Of a stretch of 64,000 bases of DNA, positions 1 to 11,836 are shown piece after piece. Under the pieces are notes generated by a model that saw only the letters and a list, made by a program, of their open reading frames with translations, was not told the DNA's origin and made no database searches. Position 1 is the first letter of the stretch. Each line of letters begins with the position of its first letter. Origin of the DNA: Solanum dulcamara. Its lineage: Eukaryota > Streptophyta > Magnoliopsida > Solanales > Solanaceae. The position numbers were made by a program, and so were the translations under genes. The DNA is taken from assembly GCF_947179165.1 (NCBI RefSeq), contig NC_077237.1, forward strand, positions 62,479,523-62,543,522, read 5' to 3'.

Positions 1-98
1 TTTAGATCTTGTGTGGTGACTATTCAGGGGAAAGACACTAGGGTTGACCTCATTTTACTTGATATGGTGGATTTTTACTTAATTATTGGCATCGACTG
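1..98 (+). pseudogene. Gypsy protease, C-terminal fragment (element A)
   Basis: Frame +1 from about position 13 reads a strand typical of the end of the gypsy aspartic protease, including LILLDMVDF and the following hydrophobic I-I-G-I-D in place of the common V-I-L-G-M-D. The codon after this Asp is cut by the solo LTR at 99; the sequence resumes at 3298 with codons that fit the usual W-L-S continuation. The catalytic Asp-Ser/Thr-Gly half of the domain lies upstream of the window. What follows the motif in the same reading frame (from 99 on) is LTR sequence, not protein. Confidence 0.75.
94..98 (+). repeat. Left target-site duplication of the solo LTR
   Basis: GACTG directly before the LTR start (TGTTACAC) and again at 3293-3297 directly after its CA end. 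A perfect 5-bp duplication is the size made by gypsy integrases. Confidence 0.9.
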
Positions 99-3000
99 TG
101 TTACACTCTGCACTTTTCAACCTTTAAACGTGTTCCTAGTCTTCTTGAAAGTGGCCATAAGACCCCCACTATCCACACACATCAAACAATGCTAAGGAAA
201 AAAGAATGTGATACCCCGTGAGAGGGAAGGTTGGAAATAGAGTCGTGAGAATCCGGAATGGGTTGGAGGCCAAGAAATGAGTCGTAGGAATTGATTTACC
301 TACGTAAGCTACTAATTTAGAAGTCGTATACACTTGAGCTACTTAAGGACATACTAAGCTTACGTAGCATGGATTACATAGGCTCTTAAAATAGGACGAG
401 ATTACGAACCCACGGAGAAGGGAACAAGATGACATGAGGCATCCAATAAGAAAGTGACATGTGGCAGCACCTCAAGCAAGGAGGTGACCCACCTGCCTGC
501 TTGGGGTTAGGGGTGGACCCTACTGCCATGTGGCATCCCCTAAGTGGTTGCATAGTTATGGTGGTCCAATAAGGGTTGGACACGTGTCACCCTTAGAGAA
601 TGACACGTTTCACCTCCTAAGCCACCATACATATGTATGTATTGTGACTAAGAACTTCAGTTCTTAGCCAAAACTTCAGCAGCCAAAGAAGAGGAAAAAC
701 GTGAAGATCAAAAAGAAAGGCAGCCATAGTTTTGAGAAATTAAATGTAAATTTCCAAGTTTCTCCCATGAATTACTTACCTACGGTGTTCCTTAACCATG
801 TGGGGGGTGTATATGTGTCTTAGGATTCCTAAGGAATCATGTTTTCATATTTACACTTGGAACAAACAAGAAAAAGTTGAAGGAAAATTTAGAAAGCCAA
901 AAAGAGAGGGTTACGGATTTGGTCCACAGAAAAGGTAAGGCCCAATTTCATTCCATAAATTAATTATTTAAGGTATATCACAGTTGTATAATGATGTTCT
1001 ATAACAATAAATTCCAATTTGTGGCAGCGGAGAAGTGGCACAAACAGTCCGTAATTTTCAGCACGTTAAGGGGGTTTCCGAAGTTAATTTTCAGCAAGTT
1101 TGGGAAGCCATTTGTTGAGGTATGTCTTGGTTATATTCTCCCACGTTTTGGTAAGGATTTTTACATGATATTAAGGTGTTAATAATGAAAAATCATGGCT
1201 TGGAGAAGCACCAAATGAATAACAAGGAGTCCGCGCGATTTCAGCAAGTTTGAAAAGTTTGCGAGTTGTAATTTGGCAGTTTGGCTAATTTCGGGTGAGG
1301 TAAAGTTTCTCCTTTAAATTTGGACTTATGGTTTTTTATGGAGTGTTTTATACTCCCTATAGGTGGATGTAAATATGGAAATGTCATAGAAATGCTTGAC
1401 GTTCGAAACCAACTAAATTGGAATGGCTATAATTGAATTGTCGTCGAAGTAAGGTATTGTATTTGTGGTGTACTGATGCAGGTGTGTGGGGATTTGTTGC
1501 AGGGACTAAATTTGTTCTAAAAGGGGTGTGGGTTCTTCTGGTTTCAGCCACACGACCCCTCATTTCATATAATTAAAAGCCTTGTAAAATAAAGACTAGA
1601 AACCTATTTTGGTATTGTAATTTTCAGTAAGTTGGTTGGAGTTTATATTATGTAATGTCGCCATGTTTTACTTGTAGATAAGCTGCAGGTTTTTGTTTTT
1701 GGTTGGATGTAGTAATTAGGTATGTAATTGGGAATTCGTATAGGGCATATTATAGGGAAGATGTTGCCCGATTTTCATTAACTCTTTAACTAGTTAAGAA
1801 ACTAATCGAGAAAGCGAGCGAAGGGTTAAGTTCTATGAATACTTATGGGTAGACTAAGGAGCTGGAAAGACAAGGGTTGTTAATACTCGTATTGATTTTA
1901 TGTTAATTAGGTTTAAAGGATGACGATACAAATGGGATAAAAAGTAACCCGTAACAGGTATGTGAAGCTTCTCTTGGCATATTTTTGGTATAGGTATGTA
2001 AAGCCTATCTTTTCTCTTTCTTTTGGCATGTCTTAGATGTAAGCAGGATATGATATGAGCTTTGGGGGTAATTCCATTCCCAGGCTCTGAATATGACTTC
2101 AGGACCCTCACTCACTTTTGAATGTTAAACTTTAAAGTAGTAAGCTATTATCTTAGAGTCTTAGATAGGTTAAATAGTAACTGGAGGTACAGGCCTCTAT
2201 CCTTAAGGGCTCCACAGGGATAAACGTTTGGATCTTATAAGCTGTTTGGCAACATTTTGACACATGTCTATGGTTCCTGATACTCCATACAGTCCTCGTG
2301 ACACCTAGAAGGTACTTCAATTAATTCCAAGTGATGGTTCACTTGATGACTTCATTGAGTCTCAGATAATGATTTAAATTGTGTTTTGTTTCTCACTACT
2401 TTACTCGTGTATACTATAATACTTCTTTCATTATGCCCGGGCTGGGAATAGTAATTGTGGACAATCCACTGCATTGTTAATCTCTCCCTCACTAGAGGGC
2501 TGGGTATGTATGTATATATATATAATGATATGATGATGTGTTGTAATAAAGAGGTAATGGTACTACATATATGATTCACCGAATCCCTGATAGGGCCGGC
2601 TATATTGAAAATTTGAGCATGCATGATTTTACTTTTCCAGGTACAGGTTTCTGATTTGATATTTTATCCCCTGCTTCTTTATTTTGAATATACCCTCAAT
2701 TGTATGATGTTACGTTTTACATACTCAATACATATGTCGTACTAACCCCCTTTTCTCGGAGGGCTATATTTCATGCCCGCAGGTACAGATATAGGTTTTG
2801 GGAGTCCGTCAGCTTAGGATTCCGCACAGCTCAACTAGAAGAGGCTCCATTGTGTCGGAGCTTAGTTTTTGATACTGACCACTGATGTATAAAATTATTT
2901 TATCTATTCAGGGGTACGGCGGGGGCCCTGTCCCGCCATATGTTGTCGTTAATATTTTAGAGGTCTGTAGACATGTATACGTGGGTTGTATATGTCAGTT

Positions 3001-3292
3001 TTATTCAGCTAGGTCTACGTGATGTATGATATATGTTATTATGTTATGGCAGCCTTATCGGCTTGCATGCCCTTTCATGAGGTAATACAAATGAAAGAGC
3101 CTACACGTTTATAAAAGTGTTATCGTCCAATAAGGCTCTGATGCATGGCATCATGTTTTTTGTAGTCCAGTTCGACTATACTTGATTTGTATGCATTGCA
3201 TGTCTATAGTTAAACTTGACCATAACTGATAGACTTGTGTACGGAGGTTCATATCAGACCCCAGTCGTAGCCTATGAGGTTGGATCATGACA
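99..3292 (+). mobile_element. Solo LTR, D/E-type gypsy family, inserted in element A protease
   Basis: 3194-bp LTR starting TGTTACAC and ending GATCATGACA, flanked by GACTG on both sides. It is the + strand counterpart of the LTRs of D (42264-45614, 49642-52620) and of solo LTR E: for example 209-590 aligns with the reverse complement of about 45150-45510, and 2735-2790 with the reverse complement of 42770-42830. No internal region or second LTR is present, so it is the product of LTR-LTR recombination. Short ORFs inside it are not genes. A paired stem-loop module sits at 2724-2763. Confidence 0.9.
2724..2763 (+). other. Stem-loop pair in solo LTR (partly decayed)
   Basis: Arms CTCAATAC (2724-2731) and GTACTAAC (2739-2746) flank a 7-nt loop. 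They are followed at once by CCCCC (2746-2750), a 7-nt loop and GGAGG (2758-2762). The equivalent module in D has fully paired arms. It lies about 550 bp before the LTR end. Confidence 0.55.
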
Positions 3293-3297
3293 GACTG
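3293..3297 (+). repeat. Right target-site duplication of the solo LTR
   Basis: GACTG, identical to 94-98; the element A protease reading resumes here. Confidence 0.9.
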
Positions 3298-4390
3298 GTT
3301 ATCCTTTTATAGTGTAGTATTGTATTGTTATGTCAAAAATGTTACCTTACCATGCTTGGTATGTCGTCGTTGGTGTAGAAGGGATCTTGTAGTCGCAAGC
3401 CGATAGGGTTAATTTCTTTTGTTTGAGCTCAGAGGTTAGTAGCTATGATATGTTTGACATACTTAGTTTGTGTTAGAGATATGAGTAAGGAGAACCCTAC
3501 GATTGATTCAGTACCTATAGTCCAAAACTTTGGTGAAGTATTTCTTACCGACATGCCTGGCCTTGCTCTGGATCGCGATATTGACTTTTCCATTAACTTA
3601 GAGTTAGTTACTTATTCTATTTCCATTCCACCCTATCATATAGGCCCCGTAGAGCTCAAGGAGCTCAGTTTTCAGCTTCAAGATCTCTTGGGTAAGGAGT
3701 TTATTCAGCCTAGCGTATTGCCTTGAGGTGCCCCAATCCTGTTTGTTAAGAAGAAGGATGAAGCTATGTGGATGTTTATTGACTGCAGACAATAGAACAA
3801 GGTGATATTAAAGGAACATTACCTTATACCTACTATTGATGATCTATTTGACAAACATCAGGGTGTCGTGGTATTTTCAAAGATTGATTTGAGATCCGGC
3901 TAATACTAATTCAGGATTGGAGTAGTGGACAACCCTAAGACTGTATTTAGGACTTATTACGACCATTATGAGTTTCTAGTGATGTCTTTTGGGTTGACTA
4001 ATGTACTTGCAGAATTCATGGACTTGATGACTGGGGTATTCAGGACATACTTGGACTTATTTGTCATAGTCCTCATCGATAAAATTTGGTATATTCACGC
4101 AGCTGAGAGAGCATGAGCAGCATTTGAGGGTACTGCTCCAGACTTTGAGAGATTATGCAAAATTCTCAAAGTGCGAGTTTTGGCTTGAGTCCGTAGCATT
4201 CTTGGGGCAAGTGGTATCTAAGGATAACATTATGGTAGATTCGATAAATATTGAGGCTATTCGTGATTGGGCCAAGCCCACCTCGGTGACTGAGATTTGT
4301 AGCTTCGTCAGATTAGCAGGGTACTATAGGCACGGTGTTGATGGGTTCTCGACTATAGCAGCGCCTCTGATTTAGTTACATCGCCAAGAT
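3298..4390 (+). pseudogene. Gypsy protease end and reverse transcriptase (element A)
   Basis: Translation from about 3445 gives the linker and N-terminal RT block: IDSVPIVQNFGEVF, then DIDFSINL, ISIPPYHIGPVELKEL and LLGKEFIQPSVLP, as in plant chromovirus polymerases. A stop follows at 3724; the next fragment (3925-4116) holds the palm region with [14 protein letters not shown]. The catalytic box, normally ending in I-D-D, reads VLIDKIW, so the second Asp is lost, and a frameshift follows. The thumb/connection region (4124-4375) retains FLGQVVS and [11 protein letters not shown]. Several stops are visible (for example 3724 and 4373). Non-functional. Confidence 0.85.
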
Positions 4391-5389
4391 GTTTCATTTG
4401 TGTGGTCGAAAGAGTGTGAGAGGAGCTTTTTGAGGCTTAAGGATTTGCTTACCACCACCCTTATATTGGCTCTTCCAATTGAGGGCAAGGGATTCACCAT
4501 TTATTGTGATGCATTCGGGATTTTTTTGGGTTGTGTACGGATGCAGTAGGACCGAGTTATTGCTTATGCATCGAGGTAGGTCAAGCTGTATGAGCGCAAC
4601 TACCCCACTCATGACTTGGAGTTGGTGGTGGTAGTTTTTGCTCTTAAGATTTTGAGGGACTACTTATGTAAAGTTTGATGCGAGATCTACACTGATCAAA
4701 AGAGCCAGCCATATATTATGAGTCAGAGAGATCTTAATTTAAGGATGCACCACTAGATTGAGCTCTTGAAGGACTATGGCCTCTCTATTTTTCTACCATC
4801 TGTTCAAGCCAAACATAATAGCAGACGCCTTGAGTTGGAAGGCAGTGAGTAGGGGTAGTCTATCCTTTCTTTCTAAAGTGGAGCAACCTTTAGCTTGGGA
4901 CATCCAGTCCTTAGCTCACCGGATGATTTGGCTTGATATGTCTGATTCATGGTGTATGCTAGCTTATATGGGAATTCACTCATCTCTATTGGATCTGATT
5001 TGCAGCCATCAGTTTGAGGATGAGGATTTAGTTTCACTCCAAGATTAGGTTTTGGGAGATGATGCTAGCCTGGCTACTTTAGATTTAGATGGGGTATTGA
5101 GGTTTAGTGGTCGTCTTTGTATTTTGAGAGTTGGGGTTTTGATTTAGTTAATCCTTAGTGAGGCCCATGATTTTAGATATTCTATCCTTTCGGGCACTGC
5201 TAAGATGTACTGTGACTTGAGGCAGCATTACTTATGGAATGGTATGATGAGAGATATTACAGATTATGTATCACATTATTTGAGTTGTCAGTTGGTTATG
5301 GCCGAGCATTTGAGGCCTAGTGGAGAGCTTCATAGATTACTCATTTTCAAGTGGAAGTAGGAGCAAATCAGCATGGACTTCATTATGGG
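4391..5389 (+). pseudogene. Gypsy RNase H and integrase zinc-finger region (element A)
   Basis: Frames in 4391-4680 recover the RNase H start (FTIYCDAFGI at about 4495) with stops replacing expected residues. 4776-5048 holds the RNase H end, where the usual G-K-A-N-V-V-A-D-A-L-S appears as KPNIIADALS. About 5155-5390 reads the HHCC-type integrase zinc domain and the entry to the catalytic core (SMDFIMGL). Premature stops occur throughout, including 5046-5048. The segment runs straight into the duplicated block at 5390. Confidence 0.75.
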
Positions 5390-6335
5390 GTTGTCTTTCA
5401 CTTCCCATGGTATTGATAGTCTTTGTGTCATCGTAGATCGATCTACTAAGTTGGCCCATATCTTTCGTGAGGTGGTCCATCTTCATGGTGTACTTGTCTC
5501 TATTATCTCAGACCACTGCTCACATTTAACTCCAGCTTTTGGATCACTTTAATGGATGAGTTGGGTGCCCATTTTGACCTTAGCATAGCTTTTCACCCTC
5601 AGACGGATGGCTAGTTAGAGTGTAATATTCAGGTTCTTGAAGATGTTTTATGGGCTTGTGTTATAGATTTTGGGGGTCAATAGGACAAGTTCTTGCCCTT
5701 GGAAGAGTTTGCATACAACAACACTTACCACTCCAGTATTTAAATGGCCCCATTCGAGGCCTTATATGGTAGGCATTGACACTCTCAAGTTGGTTGGTTT
5801 GATTCTACAGAGCCTAGGCTACGTGGTACAAAATTGATATAGGAGGCTTTAGATCATGTGAGGTTGTCTTTCACTTCCCATGGTATTGATAGTCTTTGTG
5901 TCATCGTAGATCAATCTACTAAGTTTGCCCATATCTTTCGTGAGGTGGTCCGTCTTCATGGTGTACTTGTCTCTATTATCTCATACCAGTGCTTATATTT
6001 AACTCCAGCTTTTGGAGGACTTTAATGGATGAGTTGGGTGCCTATTTTGACCTTAGCATAGCTTTTCACCCTCAGACGGATGGCCAGTTAGAGTGTAATA
6101 TTCAGGTTCTTGAAGATGTTTTATGGGCTTGTGTTATAGATTTTGGGGGTCAATAGGACCAGTTCTTGCCCTTGGAAGAGTTTGCATACAACAACACCTA
6201 CCACTCCAGTATTTAAATGGCTCCGTTCGAGGCCTTATATGGTAGGCATTGACACTCTCAAGTTGGTTGGTTTGATTCTACAGAGCCTAGGCTGCGTGGT
6301 ACAAAATTGATATAGGAGGTTTTAGATCATGTGAG
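5390..6335 (+). repeat. 473-bp direct tandem duplication in element A integrase
   Basis: Unit 5390-5862 is repeated at 5863-6335, each beginning GTTGTCTTTCACTTCC and ending GATCATGTGAG. Copies differ by scattered substitutions (for example GACAAG versus GACCAG), so the duplication is not brand new. The unit covers much of the integrase core and following linker, with the same in-frame stops in both copies, so the gene was already dead when duplicated. Confidence 0.9.
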
Positions 6336-6804
6336 GGTGATTCCGGATAGGCTTGGTATAGCTCTGAGTAGAAACCAGAGTTATACAGATCATAGATGTC
6401 AGCTGTTGAGGTTTTCCGTTGATGACAGAGTATTCCTTCGTGTATCTCCCATTAAGTGCGTGATGAGATTTGGGAGATGGGGAAAGCTTATCCTCAAATA
6501 TATTGGCTCTTTCGAGATATTGAGGACAGTTAGCGAGGTTGCATATGAGTTAGCTTTGCCTCCAGGCTTTTCAGCCATTCATCTAGTCTTTCATGTTTTG
6601 ATGCTGCATCGGTATATTCCAAATGAGTCCCATGTTCTTCAATATGACATGGTTGACTTGGATGATCATCTCAGCTATATTGAGGAGCCAATTATGGTAA
6701 GAGATGTCTGGAAATTGCGATCCAGAGCCATTCCTGTAGATATAGTTTGCTGGAGGCATCATCCAGTCAAGGAGGCTACCTGGGAGACTGAGCAGGAGAT
6801 GTAG
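6336..6804 (+). pseudogene. Gypsy integrase C-terminus with chromodomain-like tail (element A)
   Basis: The longest open stretch of element A. It reads the post-integrase domain in the family order: YTDHRCQLLRF and DDRVFLRVSP, then GKLILKYIGSFEIL (usual form G-K-L-S-P-R-Y-I-G-P-F), LALPPGFSAIHLVFHVLML, and a chromodomain-like end with SYIEEPIMV, LRSRAIPV and WRHHPVKEATWETE. The stop is at 6802-6804. In intact elements this is the tail of one long Pol polyprotein, thought to guide integration into heterochromatin. The ATG at 6331 is inside the polyprotein and is not a real start. Confidence 0.85.
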
Positions 6805-7584
6805 GCATAGTTCCTCGACTTATTTGAGCCTTCAGGTACTTCTTGACTCTTATTTTTGCGGACGGGAGTTCTTTTAGTAGTGAATGTTGTAATGACCCTC
6901 CAGGTCATTTTTATTTTCTTTGCTTCTGTTTCATCATTTTGAGCATTCCTATAGTGACCTTAGGTAATTATGACTTGCTGGAGATAATAGCTCGGTTGCT
7001 TGGTCATTCGTTTTGGGCGTTAGGCTTTTTTCCTATTTTGGAGCTGTAATAACTTAAAAATTGACTTCGGTCATAACTTTAAGAAAATGACATCATAATG
7101 GAATTATGACAGTTCCATTAGCTTTGGAATGGAAAAATTAGACTAGTAGCATAGTCATAATGAGTACCAAGGAAATCGATACAAGGTTGGGGCCATTTGG
7201 CGCTTTTGACTTTGAAATTTGACCTTTGGTTGACCTTGGTCAAGATTCTTGGAAAACATGCTGAGATGAAAATTCTGACAGCAGGTTAGTTTCATAATGT
7301 CAAGTGTGGTCTAGAACGACCCTTCATTCTCTTTCCCAGGCTTTCGGTCTAATCTCAATGCCTATTATGGAATTAGGCTCAAAATGGCACTTAAATGTGG
7401 GACCCATTTTCAGTCATAACGACCTCTTATGAAAATTTTGAATGCATCATTGGGTCCGAAATAACATATCTCATTTGCGCATAAAGGATTCTGCATGAAT
7501 TTTGAGCACCCCGTCAAAGTATTTGAACTTGGTGAAAATTAGCATTTTAGCTGATATCTGGTGCAAGAGGAATTTCTCTCTGCG

Positions 7585-7775
7585 ATTGCGAGCCCTCGAC
7601 CGCGTTCACGGAGGTTTAGGCCTTTAGTCTCCATGTTCATACGTTCTGGGCTGCATTCGTGGAGGTATGTTGCCTTTGCCTCTATATTTATGGACCTCAG
7701 GCTGTGTTCGCAAAGATCAATCCTCCTAACCTCTGCATTCGTGGGCCGCTAAGGCTGCGTTCGCAAAGGCCAATC
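7585..7775 (+). repeat. CpG-rich short repeat array in LTR
   Basis: Irregular repeats of the type GCGTTCACGGAGG, GCATTCGTGGAGG and GCGTTCGCAAAGG, spaced about 30-45 bp. The same array appears in reverse orientation at 63360-63600, and in decayed form inside the G LTR (about 57330-57620) where CG is replaced by CA or TG. Confidence 0.65.
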
Positions 7776-9069
7776 TTTGGACTGTTACTTTGAATAAAAG
7801 GCCATGCATTTCAGCCATTGTATTATATTTCAAAGGACGATATATCTCTAATTCTTAGATTAATATTTCTGATTCAACGGTCTAAGTTCAAGTGAATTTC
7901 ATGAAGAATTCGTTGGTGAGCTCAGAATCTTGATGGAAGGCTTCGTGTGAGGTAAATTTACTAAATTAGTTGTTGTCTTTTGACATTTTCGAGTTGGAAT
8001 TGTGTTGAATTTTAAGGTCCTGTTTCTTGACCATTTTAGCTCTATTTTCATCTTGGGCTAAGATATGTAGTTTTCCGCAAGGAACATCATGATAAAAAAA
8101 TTGATCGTGGGAGCTTCCTTCTTGGTAATTCATTGTCCCTAAGTGCTGTCCCTTTTCATTTTTAGCTTAAGCTTGGGGTTGTTGATGCATGTTTGGGTTG
8201 TGGCTGTTTTGTGATGTGAATTGTGTTCTTTTTTGGAATACTAGCTTGGGTAGCATTTGGGACCTGTTCTCGGAGTCAATTCTGTTATTTACATAGCGAG
8301 TCCCATAATTCTTGATTTTGACTTTGAAATTAGCCCTTCTCTAAATTCGATAATTTTAATATCATAACGACAGTATTGACATTCTGATTCCATTATTGGT
8401 AGTATGGCATCATTTAGAGGCCGTTTGAAAGGGAAAAGCGATGGTTCAAGGAGTTGAACCGCGCGCGGATGGCCTACAAGTAAGCTATGGTTTTTCCCCT
8501 CTTTAGATTGAGCATGTTTAGGCAATTGTATCCTTATTTGTATGAGTTTGGGGGTGTTTAGTTATCGAGCATGTTAAATTTCTAGAATTCATGTCTTAAG
8601 CTATATTTTTCGGAATTTCAGGCTACTAAAGCATGTCTCTTGTTATTATTGGTCATCCATACCTTAGGATATGTGTTGTGCCTTTGGTTTATGTATTTGG
8701 AAGCATGTTTGGCCTTAGTCTAGGCTTAGACTTATGTTGCCTTAGACTTGCGTGATTTTGGTGCCGTTGGACCTTAGAACTTCTCTGTCGTCGTTTCGAA
8801 TAGCTTAGCTCTATGTAGACTGATATAATAGACTTGATTCAGATAGTATGAGGTTTATCTAGGCAGTAACACAACTTTAGAACCATACCTCCATAATGTC
8901 CCATTCTTCTATCGGTCCTGTAGCACTTGGTTCTTGGTTCTAGAAGTCTATTCATTGATTCTGTTGGATGTGGCTTCGGCTGGAGTGATTTATTGATGGC
9001 ACACGGATTGGGGGTACTCCCTGTAATGCTTGATTGGGCGTTGATCCTAATTCTAATAGATCGCCTATG

Positions 9070-9440
9070 TTCATAGTTCAAGTCCCAAATTTTCTCCATA
9101 GGGCAGGGTTTAAGTCCCTGCTTTGTTATTATTGCCTCAGTTTGAGTCCACGCCTATTATCAACCTTGGTTCAAGTCCATCGCTCCTTACTATCTATCGT
9201 TCGAGTCGTTAGCTACCTTTACCCAATTCAAGTTCTTGGTCTCTCTTATACGTGGTTCAAGTCCACAATTATCTTTATCGGGGTTCGAGTCCTTGGTCCT
9301 TTTTGCACGTAGTTTAAGTTCATGATTATCTATCACCTTCGTTTAAGTCCTTGGTTGCTTCCAAATCTTTCTTCGAGTCCCTGATCCTCTGATAAATATT
9401 CGGTTCGAGTCCTTATCTATTCTTATCTTTTGGTTAAATC
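9070..9440 (+). repeat. GTTCRAGTCC minisatellite in element A LTR
   Basis: About ten imperfect copies of a unit of roughly 30-40 bp carrying GTTCAAGTCC or GTTCGAGTCC. The core resembles a tRNA T-arm box by chance; no cloverleaf can be built. Confidence 0.6.
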
Positions 9441-9754
9441 TTCAGGCTTTTGGGATGGTGTGATTCAAGTCTACAAAAATTTGTGGCATTATTTGAACTT
9501 TATCGGACCCGTTTGTTTTACTTCAACTATCTTTGATCCTGTCGAGCTTATGGGAGTCCATTTAGGTTGTTGACTTTAGACTTGTGAATAGGCGTACCCG
9601 TTGGGTTTATGGGAGCCTGGTGGATTTAGTTTGTTCTCTCTCGTTGTGTGTTGAGTACGCTCATGTACATACCGACCTTGACTTCTTGTTCTGTCTTCGT
9701 TTGTGATTAGTTTCTTGCATTTCAGTTTACTTTTGATTACCTATGATGCATATT

Positions 9755-9810
9755 GGGTACCTGTTGTGTTGGTACTCAAACTAGACTCTTCATCTATTTT
9801 CGTGATATAG
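9755..9810 (+). other. Stem-loop pair in element A LTR
   Basis: GGGTACC (9755-9761) and GGTACTC (9771-9777) form a GTAC-core stem. A second pair, CTTCATC (9788-9794) and GATATAG (9804-9810), has a 9-nt loop and is mispaired here; it is perfect in the G LTR (55700-55722). Located about 455 bp before the LTR end. Confidence 0.5.
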
Positions 9811-10220
9811 GTCCGAGTACTATCTATCGGCGTTGAATCGATCCAGTTACAGTCTTGATCGGAGGTGAAGGTGAGAAAATAGAGTTCTGAATTTACCCAT
9901 GTCCCTCTGTACATATATTTTGCCTGTCTTTTGCTTTTGGGACAGTCTTGTTTCTGTGGTCCACTTTTGGGACTTGTACTCTTTTTGTAGTAACTCTGTA
10001 CATATGACTTTCAAGTTCTTGGAGGGATCTCGCATCTTGTATACATTTCTTTTTTCTTCCGTCATTCAATTGTATTCTTGTTATTTCATTATTATATTTA
10101 GTTGAATTGTTTGTCTTCTACCCTGACATCCCATTACTCACAATTCCGGAATATGGGTCGGCTGGCCTACTGGTTGATCATAGTAGGCTCCATCATGACC
10201 TGAAAAACCAGGTCGTGATA

Positions 10221-11836
10221 GTTTTGTAGGTTGTTACTCCCGTAATTTCCTTTACAATAAATTTCCTTACCAAAACTATGCATGGATGTTACTTCCGACA
10301 TCACCCGTTTTCTTTCATACCAAAGTAGACATTTATAAACAACTCAGAAAGGTAACTATTACACGTCATTTTAAATATATTACACTCTTCATGTTACAAT
10401 TTTTCCCTATTCCCATTATTTTAAAGGCTAGTGCTCCTGAAAGATTACTCCTCCATTTATACCAACTGCGGCATATAAAATCAACTAACAAAATTTGAAA
10501 TTTTAAAAAATACTCTTCGTTTTTATAATGTTGCAAAAGTGTCCATGGTTGTAAGTTGTAAACGACCATGATTCTAAGAATAATGCTTCAACTATGGATG
10601 CAGGGTATTATTTTAAATATGTAAAGATGTAGGTTACAAATTGGAGCAGTTACAAGGAAAAATGAATGCGGGTATGTGGGGGTGTGTCTAATAGAATTCA
10701 GGCTTAGTATGCGGGTGTAACCGATAAATTCATTTGTGGGTAGAATTGGCGCATATGCTTGGGGACTACCCAATTTCCATGACATTTGGCAACATGAGAG
10801 TAGTTTAGCGTTCGGTGTAACGGTGGTTCAATGTCCTTTACTAATTAAGGCATCACCAAAACGTAGGGATAGGTAATACGAATTATGTGCGAGTATAAAG
10901 AATAGCTTTAGTTAAGAATGTAAAGATTGATAGAGCATAGGGTACAAACTCCCTGTATAGATTAGATTACGTCCTAAATTATTAAGTACTTTGATCAAAA
11001 GGCTGGGTGGGTGGTGGGTGTAGGAGTACTAAACTCAAGGACCTAGTAAAAAAAGTTGAGTTTAGCTGAATTTTTCCCTTTCACTTATCCCCCTTAGTAG
11101 AATCCCCTCTTTACTCCCTTCAAATCTTGAAACCACAATGTTAGGATTGAAGGTGAACAGTTTTTCACATCCGAGCAACTCCATAGAGACAAATTAGTTG
11201 GGATACCATCTTAAATAGTCCTTTTTAAAATTAAACAGGCTTATCAAAGGAAATTAAATTACCAAAAAAATAACATATTAGAGATAACCTTGCGACATAC
11301 AATTTAGTTTTTAATTCACAATTTCACTAACTAAAAATAACCACTCTGTTAAGATACTATCTGCCCATAAGAGTAAATGAAATGAAATAGAAAATATAGT
11401 CATCTGTTTGGGATAGGGATCATGTTGTATGTTAAAAATGATCATGGTTCTATGTAAACTGATTCAACTATGGATATGGGATATTTTTTTAAGCATGGAA
11501 AGATGAAGATTACAAATTTTGGCAGTTATTAAGAAAAGCGAATGCGGGCAATTGTTTCAGCAGTTCCAATTAATACATTAACTTTCGGCAGTTGAAAAAA
11601 TGAATGTATAGATGGTCTTGGTCAATGATGTAGAGTTTGGCTACATTTTTCTCTCTTTCTCTTATCCTCCTTAGTAGAATCCACTTTTTCCTCCATTCAA
11701 AAATCGAAACCACAACATTAGTATTGGAGGTGAAGGGTGTTTCGCATCCGAGCAACTCCATCTTGTTATTTTAGTAGTGATACCATCTAGAATGCTCCTT
11801 TTTAAAATAGGCACAAACCTCCTTATAATTTAGTTA
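10221..11836. repeat. Degenerate repeat block related to the 775-bp array
   Basis: No gene recognised. 11100-11830 aligns with parts of the 775-bp unit at 18551-20100 (shared CCTTGCGACATACAATTTA and TAAGATACTAACT-type blocks). 10530-10680 and 11430-11550 are diverged copies of each other (both with CAACTATGGAT and GAATGCGGG). On the minus strand 11761-11570 is a diverged copy of the possible SINE-like segment discussed at 19083. Confidence 0.55.

Larger units (their letters stand above)
1..10220 (+). mobile_element. Ty3/gypsy element A, 3' portion (5' end outside window)
   Basis: Decayed LTR retrotransposon read on the + strand. In order: end of the protease (1-98), a nested solo LTR (99-3292), the protease/RT linker and reverse transcriptase (3293-about 4390), RNase H and zinc-finger part of integrase (about 4390-5389), a duplicated integrase block (5390-6335), the chromodomain-like C-terminus (to 6804), and a 3.3-kb 3' LTR (6888-10220). 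The order PR-RT-RH-IN with a chromodomain-like tail is the Ty3/gypsy chromovirus pattern. Many in-frame stops and frameshifts mean it cannot encode a working polyprotein. The 5' LTR and gag must lie to the left of the window. Confidence 0.85.
6888..10220 (+). mobile_element. 3' LTR of element A
   Basis: Begins TGTAATGACCCTCC shortly after the pol stop and ends GGTCGTGATA. Its first 700 bp align with the reverse complement of about 57600-58298 (LTR of element G) and its middle part with 62790-64000. Both termini match G (TGTAATGACCCCC and GGGTCATGATA). It contains a CpG-rich short repeat array (7585-7775), a second minisatellite (about 9070-9440) and a stem-loop pair (9755-9810). No coding genes; short ORFs are incidental. 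No target duplication can be checked because the left end is outside the window. Confidence 0.8.

Noticed and set aside
9070..9440. Possible tRNA gene cluster because of repeated GTTCGAGTCC
   Set aside because: The boxes are a minisatellite inside an LTR; no acceptor or D arms can be paired around them.
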